DNA of 32,390 bases, taken from contig FN649743.1 in NCBI GenBank assembly GCA_000310025.1, positions 2,782,604 through 2,814,993 of the forward strand, given 5' to 3'. Below, piece after piece: positions 12,063-21,800 of the stretch. Both the position numbers and the translations under genes were made by a program. A model generated the notes under the pieces. That model had not been told where the DNA came from. It searched no databases and was given only the letters and a program-made list of their open reading frames with translations. The stretch is from Ectocarpus siliculosus. Taxonomy: Eukaryota > Sar > Phaeophyceae > Ectocarpales > Ectocarpaceae. The stretch's first letter is position 1. The number at the start of each line of letters is the position of its first letter.

Positions 12063-12762
12063 TGGGTCGCCGCCCCGCCGCCGACGCAAGTCCGGACAAA
12101 TTACGACTGCTGTTGAGCAGCAAGCCGCGAAATTTACAAGGTACATGATGCGTAAATGTTGTATTACACACGCGATTCAAATGGTGATGATGAAGCACGA
12201 TACAGGAAAAGAGTACAGTAGGAACGCCGGCGGGCTTGGTGGTGAGATGGTGCCATGAGCTGAGCACAAACACACACGCACACACACACCGGGTTGGTCG
12301 CATCCGCCCGCTTTGCCACCACAAACGCCCTAACTATCACAGGTTCACACCAACTTGCTTTTCCCGCCGAAACTTTGGACAACTTGGAACGCAAACACGG
12401 GGGCTTTCAGTTGGTTGGCAGTGTTGGTTGTGCCAAGAGGGACAAGGGATGATGATGATGCTGCCGACAACATACAAGTATGGTGAGAGAACGGCGGGAA
12501 GCCTGCAAGCAAAAACCCAGCGGTAGAAGCAGCTCGGAAGGAAGAGAAAGGGCAGCAGGAGAGCGCTGCTACGTACTTTAATGTTCGGCACAAAAGAGGC
12601 GGAGAAGGGCGCACGCGGGCACAACTCCAAAAAAAGTCCGTCCTTGCCATGACAGCAGATTTGATTATACCACACACACTTCTGCTTGTTCTCACCATAC
12701 ATCCGATGCTTCAAGCAGTGCTCCTTCCCCTCGCCGAACAGGCACTTGTTTGCCCCCGTCAT
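2618..12762 (-). CDS. EsV-1-7 repeat protein with long low-complexity tail (gene span)
   Basis: This is a multi-exon gene for a protein with tandem EsV-1-7 repeats, a Cys/His motif probably binding zinc. The family is known from brown algae, where the IMMEDIATE UPRIGHT protein controls early development, and was named after an Ectocarpus virus gene. Seven exons (8879-8716, 7598-7446, 6837-6760, 6478-5516, 4846-4650, 4084-3926, 3575-2618) join with GT-AG borders and matching phases at every junction, giving 889 residues. The first part carries one half repeat and three full repeats with spacing C-x4-C-x15-C-x2-H-x12. The remaining roughly 770 residues are rich in Gly, Ala, Gln, Pro and Ser, with basic clusters such as KKRQKNSRGAK and VKRKLSK that look like nuclear localisation signals. 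A nuclear or regulatory role is inference. The 5' end is unresolved: a probable first exon sits at 12762-12577, but its phase does not connect directly to 8879. Confidence 0.8.
3516..3773. repeat. Tandem duplication, 128 bp period, over a 3' splice site
   Basis: Copy one is 3516-3643 and copy two 3644-3773. They differ by one C/T change and two extra A residues in an A-tract. Each contains the last part of the gene A intron, the acceptor and the first 57 or so exon bases. The pyrimidine-rich tract (a GAGAGA and poly-G run on the plus strand) is duplicated too. Confidence 0.95.
3926..4084 (-). CDS. EsV-1-7 gene, Gly/Ser-rich short exon
   Basis: 159 bases between a GCGGTAG acceptor and a GTGAGT donor (3925). 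It enters with one base and leaves in phase 2, matching both neighbours. It encodes LFFQPVGAAEGQGYTLPPRG followed by repeated GSFG units and a short Gly run ending in an HH basic patch. Confidence 0.85.
4373..4404. repeat. Four tandem 8-mers (AAAACACG)
   Basis: Four perfect head-to-tail copies inside the gene A intron between the exons at 4084 and 4650. Confidence 0.95.
4650..4846 (-). CDS. EsV-1-7 gene, exon after the 963-base exon
   Basis: Acceptor TTCCTTGACAG, donor GTTAGT at 4649; enters in phase 0 and ends in phase 2. It encodes 65 complete codons plus two bases, including ASFLNLSPPSEKSTMHRGH and SFDPNTDCFSHFNYLVGGG. This is the least repetitive part of the tail and could be a short conserved motif. 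The opposite strand has no matching splice borders. Confidence 0.85.
5051..5146. repeat. Diverged tandem repeat, 49 bp period, two copies
   Basis: Copies start at 5051 and 5100, each with ACCGTGCACT and then GATGAACATGGTA. They differ at several positions. They lie inside a gene A intron. Confidence 0.9.
5449..5507. repeat. CAG trinucleotide run behind a 5' splice site
   Basis: About eleven uninterrupted CAG units (5449-5481), then interrupted units to 5507. In the sense of gene A this is a CTG run starting a few bases into the intron after the donor at 5515. Confidence 0.95.
5516..6478 (-). CDS. EsV-1-7 gene, 963-base low-complexity exon
   Basis: Phase 0 at both ends (321 codons); acceptor ATTATACAG, donor GTGAGT at 5515. 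The start is basic (SAKKRQKNSRGAKGGSK, a likely nuclear signal), followed by an Ala-Thr run, an acidic stretch with LLDWSPGGEDD, a second basic cluster VKRKLSK, and long Gly- and Ala-rich sequence. No folded domain is recognisable. Directly behind the donor lies a CTG repeat that would read as poly-Ala if the intron were retained. Confidence 0.8.
6760..6837 (-). CDS. EsV-1-7 gene, exon completing repeat 4
   Basis: Twenty-six codons, phase 0 at both ends, acceptor TTTCTCAG and donor GTGCGG. Joined to the previous exon it gives CHKTGC, exactly 15 residues, then FCAMH, the same spacing as repeats 2 and 3. That match supports the splice. The core is less conserved (VYETPEKKS instead of PTYG), so this last repeat is degenerate. 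If the donor were not used, translation would end four codons later at a TAA. Confidence 0.8.
7382..7415. repeat. CAA trinucleotide run behind a 5' splice site
   Basis: About eleven CAA units, lying 30 bases inside the gene A intron that starts at the donor at 7445. Confidence 0.95.
7446..7598 (-). CDS. EsV-1-7 gene, exon with repeat 3
   Basis: Exactly 51 codons, phase 0 at both ends, between a TTTTTTCAG acceptor and a GTAAGT donor. It completes repeat 2 (VDV, Cys) and carries repeat 3: CEFLGC, 15 residues, FCASH, 12 residues. It ends with CHKTGC, the opening pair of repeat 4. The intron that follows contains a long CAA/TTG run close behind the donor. Confidence 0.95.
8716..8879 (-). CDS. 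EsV-1-7 gene, exon with repeat halves 1 and 2
   Basis: Acceptor TTGTTCCAG at 8880-8888; donor GTACGT at 8715. The exon enters with two bases of a split codon and ends in phase 0 after GPDM. It encodes the Cys-His second half of repeat 1 (FCSSHKMPGMVDV), then repeat 2: C-x4-C (CEAEDC), 15 residues with a PTYG core, then FCTKH. The first C-x4-C pair is not here, so an upstream exon must supply it. Confidence 0.9.
10018..10047. repeat. CTG trinucleotide run
   Basis: Imperfect CTG/CCG units inside the unresolved upstream part of gene A. Confidence 0.85.
11741..11781. repeat. CT dinucleotide microsatellite
   Basis: Roughly twenty CT units with one C interruption. Confidence 0.95.
12025..12060. 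repeat. GT dinucleotide microsatellite
   Basis: About seventeen perfect TG units. Confidence 0.95.
12577..12762 (-). CDS. Probable first exon of the EsV-1-7 gene
   Basis: An ATG at 12762 opens 62 codons ending in phase 0 at a GTACGT donor (12576). The peptide starts MTGANKCLFGEGKEHCLKH, which resembles the second half of an EsV-1-7 repeat (F-x-G-x-K-x-x-C-x2-H). More Cys and His follow, including an adjacent Cys pair. The next recognised exon, at 8879, needs a preceding exon ending in phase 1, so at least one exon is missing between them, or this exon belongs to a different gene. Confidence 0.55.
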
Positions 12763-15700
12763 GGTTCACGTCTGCCCCCCTGACGCCGGCCGCCCTCCGC
12801 GTACGCTGAAACAAGCGCTCCAACCTCTCTTCCCGAGTCCGCTGCTGCTGCTACCGCTGATTTGCTTCGCCTCCTCCTCCTCTTTCTCTCTTTTCAAGAC
12901 AAACAACCACGAGACAAAGGAGAGACAGAGCAGTCAGCGTCTTGTTCACCGCCCGCTGGTAGTGGTAGGCGCGTTCCTCTCTCGCACTAACGCCTCAAGC
13001 GTACCTACCTAGGTAGGGTTAGTTGCTGCTGCCTTGCTGCCTGCCTAGCTACTTGAAGCTCTGAAGAAGTTGTTGGGTTTTTTCGTTTTCTTGGAAGCAG
13101 AGCGTCCCGGGCTGACTTGTTGTTGTTGCTTGGCACCCGCGGCGGACCATAATTAAATTTTGGAAAAAAACAAATATTAAGAAAAAAAAAAAACATGAGA
13201 GAGAGAGAGCAGAACACCTTTTTTTTTTGCCGAGTGGCGGACCTCAGAATTTAACAACAGCACTAGTAGTACTGTACCAGAGTTTGTGTGAGAGGACCAA
13301 TGGATGACTTGCTCGCACCCCGAAAACCCAACGGCCCTATCCACATGTCCCTGTGGATACGACGCGCGGGGGAAGACACCCCGCCTGTGCAATGCTCTGA
13401 AGCTCGACGTGCTCACCCTTTTCTTTAGAGAGACCACCCGCAGGCTGTGTACAGCAGCTGCTGTGCCTCCCTGCCTCCAGTAGAATTTTTTGTTGTCTCG
13501 CCGAAATACTTTGCTTTGTCGATGTTTTTCACGCCGTCGCCCAACCTTGTTTGTATGTATCCGTTGGAGAAAACTGTGCTGCTGGCGAGGTGTGGGCGGC
13601 GGAGCCTCTCTCTCTGGATCTCAACAAGTAGCTGATCCTCCTCTCGGCGGTGCTGCTGCCGTCGCGAAGTCACGTGGAGTTTTGCGGAAGCGCCTGATGG
13701 TGTCTGTTTCCCGTCTCTTGTCCCGGATGCAGGTTACACTGCGTGTGTCTTTATTGGAATAAGAGGGAAAACGGATCTTTTTCGATTATCCGCCCTTGTT
13801 TGTGGACTTGTTGTGTGCGAGAAGTGAAAAACAGGATCTCAAAACGTGGCGTCCCCTTGCACTTGACTGAACCTCTGAGGAAATATGCATGTCCAGTGTC
13901 CCCGGGGTTTCCACAGTTTATTGCAAGATCCCGAGGAGGATATATATTAGAGCCCGGTCCCACACACCTAGATAGAGCATCAGCCCCCACCTCTGTTTGC
14001 GGGTGGACAGCATAGCGAGCAGCAGCATGCAGCAGAGTGCCGGCCACCTCATGAGAAGAGCATATATCTACACAAATCTTAATCTTCACAACAACACAAC
14101 AAATCGAGGCTCACATTTGTTTCTTTGGGAACTGGCTCACCCGCTCTGTGGCGCTTTTTGTACACAAAAAGGGTACTTGCAGTGAGCAAACTTGAGGTAG
14201 ACAACGTACATTCAAGACATGTATGTTCTACTAGTAGTCGAAATCGGAGACCGTGCGGGAGGGGGGGGGGGGGGGGGGGCCAATTTTTGAAAAAAGGGCT
14301 CCCCCTGGAAAAAAAAAAAACCCCAGCCCGTGTGTGTGTAGGGGGGGCCAACCCTTACTACTACTACGTTCGTTCGCGAACGAACCCCGCCATGCTAATT
14401 CCTACACAAGACCGAAATCGAAACTGCCCTCCCGGGGGGGTGGAGGGAGGGGTGGGAGGGGGGTGGCCTATGCGTCCAGGATTTTTTTTGCGTGTACCCT
14501 TGCGCCACCCCAAAGCATATTGCACATTGAAAACACCATCATCCTGTCTGTGCTTGTTTGGACCAACAAGTGTGTTGGGTCTTGCTGAAAATAACAAAAT
14601 GCTTGTATTGTAGTTGTTTCTTGCAAGCGGGCCGGTATCCAGTCGCTTCGCGCTCCTCCTTCTGGGTGGTAACAGATGATGATGTCAGCACCACATGATG
14701 TCATGATGTCGTGCGTACAGAAGAAATGGGTGAAAGTCGTCTTGACTCCACAGCAACAAGCCAACGTGCTCTTGGAACTACTTGATTGACTAGTAGTCTA
14801 CCTTCGACGTCATTTCCCCACACGCAGGAAGGAAGAACCACCGAAATGCAGCGGTTGCAAGGTGCGGCAGGCTAGTCCACATGGTACACCGTTGGTAGAC
14901 ACCTGAAGCCCGCTCAAAAATAAAAACGAACATACATAGTTGTTGGACCTCTCGTTTCCTTGCCATGGAGGCTATTTAGTCAACAGGCAACAGCTGAACG
15001 TGCACACTATAATACGCACGAAGTCTCTTCGAAGAAATTCGAGAAGAAAACAATTGGTAATCTGATATTTTGATGGCAACAGCAATTTCGCAAACCCCAC
15101 CTGCAGTGCTGAGTTTTTTCACAAAGACAGACCGTTCCATGGACCGTTCGAAACAACAATCAACGGGAAACACAAAATACCATACAGCAGTTTTGCCTCG
15201 GCGGTAGGTCAACTGGGTTAGGGTTAGGCTGCACCTGTTAGCCTCTAGAATTCGCGGCGCAAAGAACACTTCAGACAGGTAGTTTGAGGAAAGATATGCA
15301 GGCAGCACAGGACGCCTGCCCCAGACTTAACAAACACCCAGGGGATGAGCTACCACGAAGCTACAACTGGAAACACAACCCCCCCGTCCCCCGTCCCCCG
15401 ATCCCCGAAACACAAGCACATCGCCTACCCCCGTCCTTCCATCGCACCGGCCGTATGACTCGTCAGTGCTCGCTGGGCGGTGACCCTCAGGTGCCGCGCT
15501 TGTACCAAATCGCGGGCTCACCAAACACAACATACTGATACCCCGAGGCCTCTTGGAGCTCTGTCGCCCCCCTCTACTTCGTCCACACAAACTGCAAAGC
15601 GGCGGCGTTTCCCGCGAGGGACAAGCTTATGATCCCCTCCTTCCGCCGATAGTTCCTCTCGGGGGGGGGGGCACGCTCCCAACCCCTCCATGAGGTGCAT

Positions 15701-15776
15701 CTATCCCCGGCATGACGGCAGGAGAACCCGTACTTAGTAGGCCATTCCCCACGGGGTTCCTCGTTCCTCTCCCCGA
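12763..15776. other. Intergenic region between gene A and the aminopeptidase gene
   Basis: About 3 kb without a confident gene, upstream of gene A and downstream of gene B, so it should hold the gene A promoter and the gene B 3' untranslated region. A minus-strand open frame at 13673-13425 (peptide with TVFSNGYIQTRLGDGVKN) is followed by a GTGAGC donor near 13412 and might be a 5' leader exon of gene A. A second open frame at 14089-13751 has no recognisable domain. A 19-base G run sits at 14261-14279. Confidence 0.5.
14261..14279. repeat. Homopolymer G run (19)
   Basis: Nineteen consecutive G, followed within 130 bases by further G-rich and A-rich runs. It may form a quadruplex and is prone to length error in assemblies. 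Confidence 0.95.
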
Positions 15777-15860
15777 TCATCTTTGCACCGCCGCGACGTC
15801 CCACTCCATCCAAGTCTTTCCGTCTCGTGCGGTGAGAATGTCGCACCCTTGGTCTGTAAC
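15777..15860 (-). CDS. MAP1: MAP1 exon 10 and stop
   Basis: Acceptor CATGTCCAG at 15861. Encodes [15 protein letters not shown], the conserved last strand, plus a short tail ending in a TGA at 15777. About 940 bases separate it from exon 9. Confidence 0.93.
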   Translation of the reverse strand, partial: VTDQGCDILTARDGKTWMEWDVAAVQR

Positions 15861-18800
15861 CTGGACATGGGGGGAGGGGGAGACGGACGACAAACAAAAC
15901 GAAAAGCCAGGGGGAGAAAAGTTGTCGACGGCGTTCGGACTGCAAACGAACACGCTTACACGATGAAGCAGGTCAACCCCTCGAGGTCGTACAATGCATG
16001 CACCGCACTTTCGAGCGCTGATATGAACCGCGAGGTGCATCATCTTTGCTCAAGGGGGTGGCGGATGGCGTCGTGTTGTTCTTGCCTTTTCGTCAACACC
16101 TGTGCTACTCAGCTCAAAGTACACCTGGGCATGAGTTTTGAACGATGCGTAACCCACTGATTTCGATTTTCAGACTCGAAATCGAGGATTTTACCCCACA
16201 ATCAAGCAATGTATCTGGATGGACCTAGACCGCTCGCGCCCGTGCGGTGACACCCTGGCAAAGCACTGCAGTTGCCATCGCTGATCACGGCGTAGCCGCG
16301 GCGTCTGAGGTCACAAGAAGGAGAGATTTTCTTTGTGTTATGTATATCTGCATCGGAAAGTCGCGAAGCAACTTAACCCGAGCGCCTTACTCGCACGGAG
16401 CGACGAGAGCTCTTTCGACAAAGAAAAAGTCGCGGAGAGGAGTTTTTTTTTTCGCATGTAGAAAGTTCATAATCGAGGTCAAACAGCTAAACACACCTGC
16501 TCAACACCGCACTGCTCCGTCGAGAACATCAACAACCAACCGTTGAACTCACGGTGAATCAGAGTACAATAGGGGCGGGACACTTGATGCAATGTTTTCA
16601 AGGCTGCTTCTCAGACATACCGGGATCCCTTTACTCTTGGCTGTGCACGAGCTGGTGCCACGTAGAAGGTCAGTGCCGTGGTGATGCCTTACGCCTCCGT
16701 GTTTTGATACGACCGTAGGGGGTGACCTCTCACTCCCGCGGTGCCGCTCGGCCTCGCGAACACGGGGAGCGTGTTAGACGAGAAAAAACAAAACAAAACT
16801 CACCAGGAGGGTGTGCTCAAACTGCGCCGATCGTTGCCCGTCGGCCGTCACGGAGGTCCAGTTGTCTGGCCACGTCCTGTCCTGCTCACCAAAGGAACGA
16901 CGCGGTGGCAGCGGCGGCAGCGGCGGAAAGGTCGCACGTTCTTTGGTTATTGTCTGTTTCGTAAGGCAAAATGTTACCTCTTATCTTTTCCTCTCTTTGT
17001 CTCTCTCTCTTGTCTCTGTCTCAATCTGCCTCTCTCGTATGCGTTTGCAGCACAGCCGACAAACAAACACCCGCCGGTGATGGCGTCAGGAACATTCCAC
17101 CCGCCGGCAAAATCAGGACACAAACTCAACACGTGCGCTGCTCAACACGCGGTAAAGCCACCCGCTCGGACGACGATATGATCAACAGAGGTCGCCCTCC
17201 CCGAGTTGCCCGCATGAGAAAAGTCAACACAACAAATAAACACGTGAAGAAGCAACAACGCCGTGTTCAAACAAAAAAATGAAAACGCTCCCCGGTCGAA
17301 GGCCCGGCCGGCCTCCACCGCGTGCCATACCTGCCAAGTCCCAACGTTGATCATGGGTTCGATGGTGAAGATGTGGCCAGGCTTCATGACACCCTTGGCC
17401 TTATTCTTGGGGTAGTGCGGGACCGTCGGCACCGTATGGAACAGCTCGCCGATACCGTGGCCGCAGTAGGTCTTCACCACCTGGCAGCCTGTCCAAAAAG
17501 AGAAAATAATAAAACATAATAGAATAAACGAACCGGCAAGAGAGTACCATTCTTGAACGAGCAAGCTGCTCTCTAAACAAAGAAATCAGCAAGAGTGCAT
17601 TGTAGAACAAGCAAGGTGGTCTTAGTTGCTCCCCCCCCCAGAAAAGAAGCGGCTGAACGAAAAGTGTTTTTTCACACATGAAAAGAGGTAGAGGGAAAGA
17701 GAGAAACATGAGAGCAAACGACAGAAAGAGAGAGACAGAGGGCGAGATCCTATTATAGAACAAACAAGATAAAACGTGTTCTGACCGAAGTAAAAAAAGG
17801 GGGGCAAAAGAGTTATAGGCACCGCCGTACCACGTGTCCTACCCCCTCAACATGGCGACGCGATATGGCGACGTGAGTCGCCCCGCACAATGGCGGTCTG
17901 TTTGACACGAGTGCGCACACATCGTTGGCTCGAAAAATGAAGACAAACAAAACCACCAGCGGCGGCGTAAACATGGCCAATCTTGTGTCTCGTCAACTCT
18001 CGAGCAGACCAGTATTTCCCTCGAGGTGACGATGATTGATCATGAAAAGTTCGCCGCGAAGGCTTGGGACGCTTGATCGAGTTTTTCGGAACACCTCAAA
18101 CGCTAAAGCTTCTGCCCTGTTAATAGAACGGAAGACCCACGAACCAACATTTGACTGGCGTTCTTCCTGCGATCCCATAGCAACACCTCCGGGACACATC
18201 TCCACCCGCACTTCACCAGGACAGACTAGGATACCGTAGGTGACATGACACAAGATAACACACCCCGTTGAACCAATTTTCAAAGCTCGAGTACGCCAGG
18301 ACGAAGAGGATGACAAAATCAAATGCTTTGTATTCGGAAATATCTCCATGAGGCGGTTCGAACGCCGCCATTTTAGGTGCCGCCACTCTTTCTACAGTGG
18401 AGTAATCGAGCTTTGAAAATCGGTCCACGGGGTGTGGGGGTGTGGAGTCTTGTGTCACCTACCGTAAACTGCTCACATTCAGCCGGCCGACGCTTTGCGG
18501 ATCCTTGCTCCTGGAGGAAATGGTTCCTATCCAAGATCGACATGCCAACTCAAAATATCATTTGTATACAATGAAACATTATCGGGTGGGTGGGTGGGTG
18601 TGTTTTGTGTCTTGTTTTTTTGTTGAGTGTGTTTTGCTTTGGGCATTTATTAATTCCACTTTCGGGGGCGCAACATATATCGACAAAAAAAACAAACTCT
18701 CCGGCCTCACCGTTTTCCCTGGCGATCTTGCCGATCCTCGCCCCCAAGTCCCGGTACATGGCCCCCGGTTGCACCATGTCCACCGCGGCGGACAGGCATC

Positions 18801-21800
18801 GGTACGCCGTCTCGACTAGCCCCGCACTTTCCTCGTCCACCTTGCCAACCATGAACGTCTGGAGGCAAGAACGGTAAGGGGAAGAGGGAGAGGAAGCGTC
18901 TCGGTCAACTTCTTCCTGCGTAGCGCTCAACAAACCCAGCCGCGTCAAGCGCAAGCCCCAACGCACGAAGAGGGAGTAAGGCCAGGAGGACGTCTCGACA
19001 ACGCCATGCCCGCTTTCTTGAACGAGCGGACGGACGGGGAAGAGTGGGAACTGCTGCGTCGGACCAACAACAAAAAAAAACATAGCCGACAGCAGGACGC
19101 CTAGACACTTCACAACGGACGGTAAGAGCAAGGGCGGGAGCTGCTGCGTCGCTGCGTCGGACAAAAAATAACACACACACACATCGCAGCGCGCACACAC
19201 CTCACCTCGTTAAGGTCGCCGTGGAAACCCCCGAAGTACGCGGTCACGTCCACGTTCACGATGTCCCCGTCCTTAAGCTCGCGCATGTCCGGGATCCCGT
19301 GGCAGATGCTCTCGTTGACCGACGTGCACACGCTCTTCGGGAAGTTGTAGTAGTTAAGGGGGGACGGGTAAGCGTTTCGCTCCACCGTTGCCTCGTGGGT
19401 CTGCCGCCGCGCGGGTTCAACAGGCGCGTGCGCGAAGAGGCGTTTTGCGGGGTCAACGCAGAGGTGGGGGGGGGGGGAGGGTGAGATTACTTTCTTGTCA
19501 CCACGCGAGGCGTTTCGCTCTACCGTCGCGTTGTGGATCTGCCGCCGCGCGGGTGGAGGGAGTTCAACAGGCGCGTGCGCAAAGGGGAGTTTCGCGGGGT
19601 AAACGCAGAAGGGCGGGGGGGGGAGGGGAGGAGGGAGAAAACGTGGGGTTACAGTACCCGCTGAACCGCGGAGCAAACCGCAAGCGCAAAAATACATTAT
19701 TTGGGTACTCGGCACCCGACGCTCATCTGCGGGCACTCTGGTCTGAATGTACAACAAGGCGGGGGCCTCCGGGAGGGCTACACGGTGCTGTGTCACTCGG
19801 TAATCGACAAAGGTCTTGTCTCAGACTTTTTCTCTTTCGGCCCTCTGACCAACAAACTGTTGCACCCAAAACAACGACGCATCGTGCGGTCTCGTGTAGG
19901 CATCGGGATATTGGCGTCTACGGTGTGTGAGTCGGGCCAACGGGGGGCACGAACACTTTCTGATTTTCATACAACACAGCTACAGGTGTACTGATGAATA
20001 GCTATGATTATCGAACCGAAAATAAAGCCCAAGGAGCTGCATGCATATGCTTAGCTCACCACCCGATCGATCTCGTCAGTGGTAGCTCCAACCCGAACGG
20101 CCCTCCCGGCCGCATCCAAAACCTCTCGCCCGATCTGCCGGACAACAACAAACACGCGCGATGTGTAAGGGCGGGGGGCGGGCGAAGCGGCGCAATTTGA
20201 TTTGAAACGCCACCGAGACACATGTGCGAGACACCCGCCCAACAAGCATCGCGAACGTCTTTAGGGGCAACATGTCGGTTCGGCCCCCACCTTCAAGACG
20301 AACAGCAGAACCGTGTAACGGGTCTCGCAAGGTCCTGGGGTAAAGCCCGTCGTCGGGATGACATCGTTCGCATCCCGCGATTTTTTGCGGGCACACTTTT
20401 GTCTCTTTTGGGCATGTACGCAGCACAACGCCATGTATCGCAACACCGCAGCACGACTCCCCGCCCCCGTTGGCCTCTCTCGAAAAATTACGACTACCGA
20501 TGTGCTTGTGCCGCCTCCTTACCATCTACGATCGTCACCACTTCCTGCAGATGGGACGCTCTTCGCGCTCCATTGGCCAGCGATATTGCACTTCGCCGGG
20601 CCTTCACAAATCACTCGCCAACAAAAGGCCGGTGTACCCGTAAAGCGGCCAGACAACAAAAGTGGTGCATGCCGTTCCACCGCCCCCCCCCCCCTGCGCC
20701 GGCTCCATTGCTACGCGTGGGAGTTGTGGAGTTAACATTGACACCAAAAGCCCCGAGATCGTCAGATACGTCAGTGTTGGATGATAGACATACACCGTTC
20801 CGACTGAACTCGGCTGCACGGGGGAAATCGTTGTCAAGTGCACAACTGGTCGGCATGGGATGCTATTTACGGATCTTCCCCCGCTCGCGGGCACCGTCGG
20901 ATGTACCGTCATGTGATTGGTTGACGCCAGGCGTAATTGTCGTTGGCGATTGGATTCAAGACAAGCACACGCCAGGTTGCACTTTCCCGACACAAGGAAC
21001 ATGTGCCGTATTCCAACATGCCGTCCGCCTATCTAGAAAAAAAAAAGACTCGCGTACCCTGCACGCCTCCCTGATGCCCCGGATCTGAGAGGCCGTGTAC
21101 ACGGGGATGGCGTTGCTCCCTCCCCCCCTCTTGCTCCCCTCCTCACACATGGACCGCCCTGGGGACAAAACGACGAGAAGCAACAACCACAGCAGCACCG
21201 GTGGCAGAGGCGCAGAAACAAGACGTGGAGTGGGGCATGTCAAATCATTGTCTCGTGCCAAATAATCGGGACGCGGGATACGTTGGTTGCGTCGTCTCCC
21301 GCTGTCAACCGGGGGCGAACAAGACCTCCAGCGCATTGAGGGTGAAAATATCCAACACTACGGGAAAAAAAAAAGAAGAAAAAACGAAAGTTTTGGGCTC
21401 AACCTCAACACCCTAGGTTCGCCCTACGCAACAACTCCTGCCTACTGGCCTCGCGGCCACTACCTAACACACAAGCGGAGGGATTGATTGACACTAGGAT
21501 CATTTCCGGTAGCCAGCCAGAACGCCGGGGGCTAGTTGGTCTCCACTGACAAGAGGACGACCACAACAACACTTCCGTCATGAGTATCTCGACAGCCGTC
21601 ACGACGTCCCCCATATGTATGTGTGCATAGCCCGCACACGCCTGACAATGACAACATGTGCGGCAACCCTTGACGGCCCTCCTTGCCCGCCTGGTTCTGG
21701 ATTCCACCAATGGTCGCGAGTAGACATAAAACAACGACCGTACCTGGAGCAAAATCTTCGCTGCCAGTCACGCCCCCCCCGCCCCCGCCCCCCCCCCATC

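Larger units (their letters stand above)
8883..12574 (-). other. Unresolved 3.7 kb between the first and next recognised exons of gene A
   Basis: I expected an exon supplying the C-x4-C half of the first repeat and ending in phase 1, but could not find a convincing one. Coding-like minus-strand stretches exist: one near 10920-10783 ends at a GTAAGT donor (10782, peptide ending HTDPPVDW), one near 10690-10570 has the peptide STKKHCFKIVLECFEDYN, and one near 9205-9060 contains RAFFCTHHRPG. None connects cleanly. The stretch also holds CT, GT and CTG microsatellites. Confidence 0.5.

Noticed and set aside
2618-12762. Integrated phaeovirus (EsV-1-like provirus)
   Set aside because: The EsV-1-7 repeat is named after a virus gene but is widespread in brown-algal genomes. 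The gene here is intron-rich and no other viral gene is seen.
15214-15229. Telomere-like GGGTTAGGGTTAGG
   Set aside because: Only two units; too short to indicate a telomere or a fusion point.
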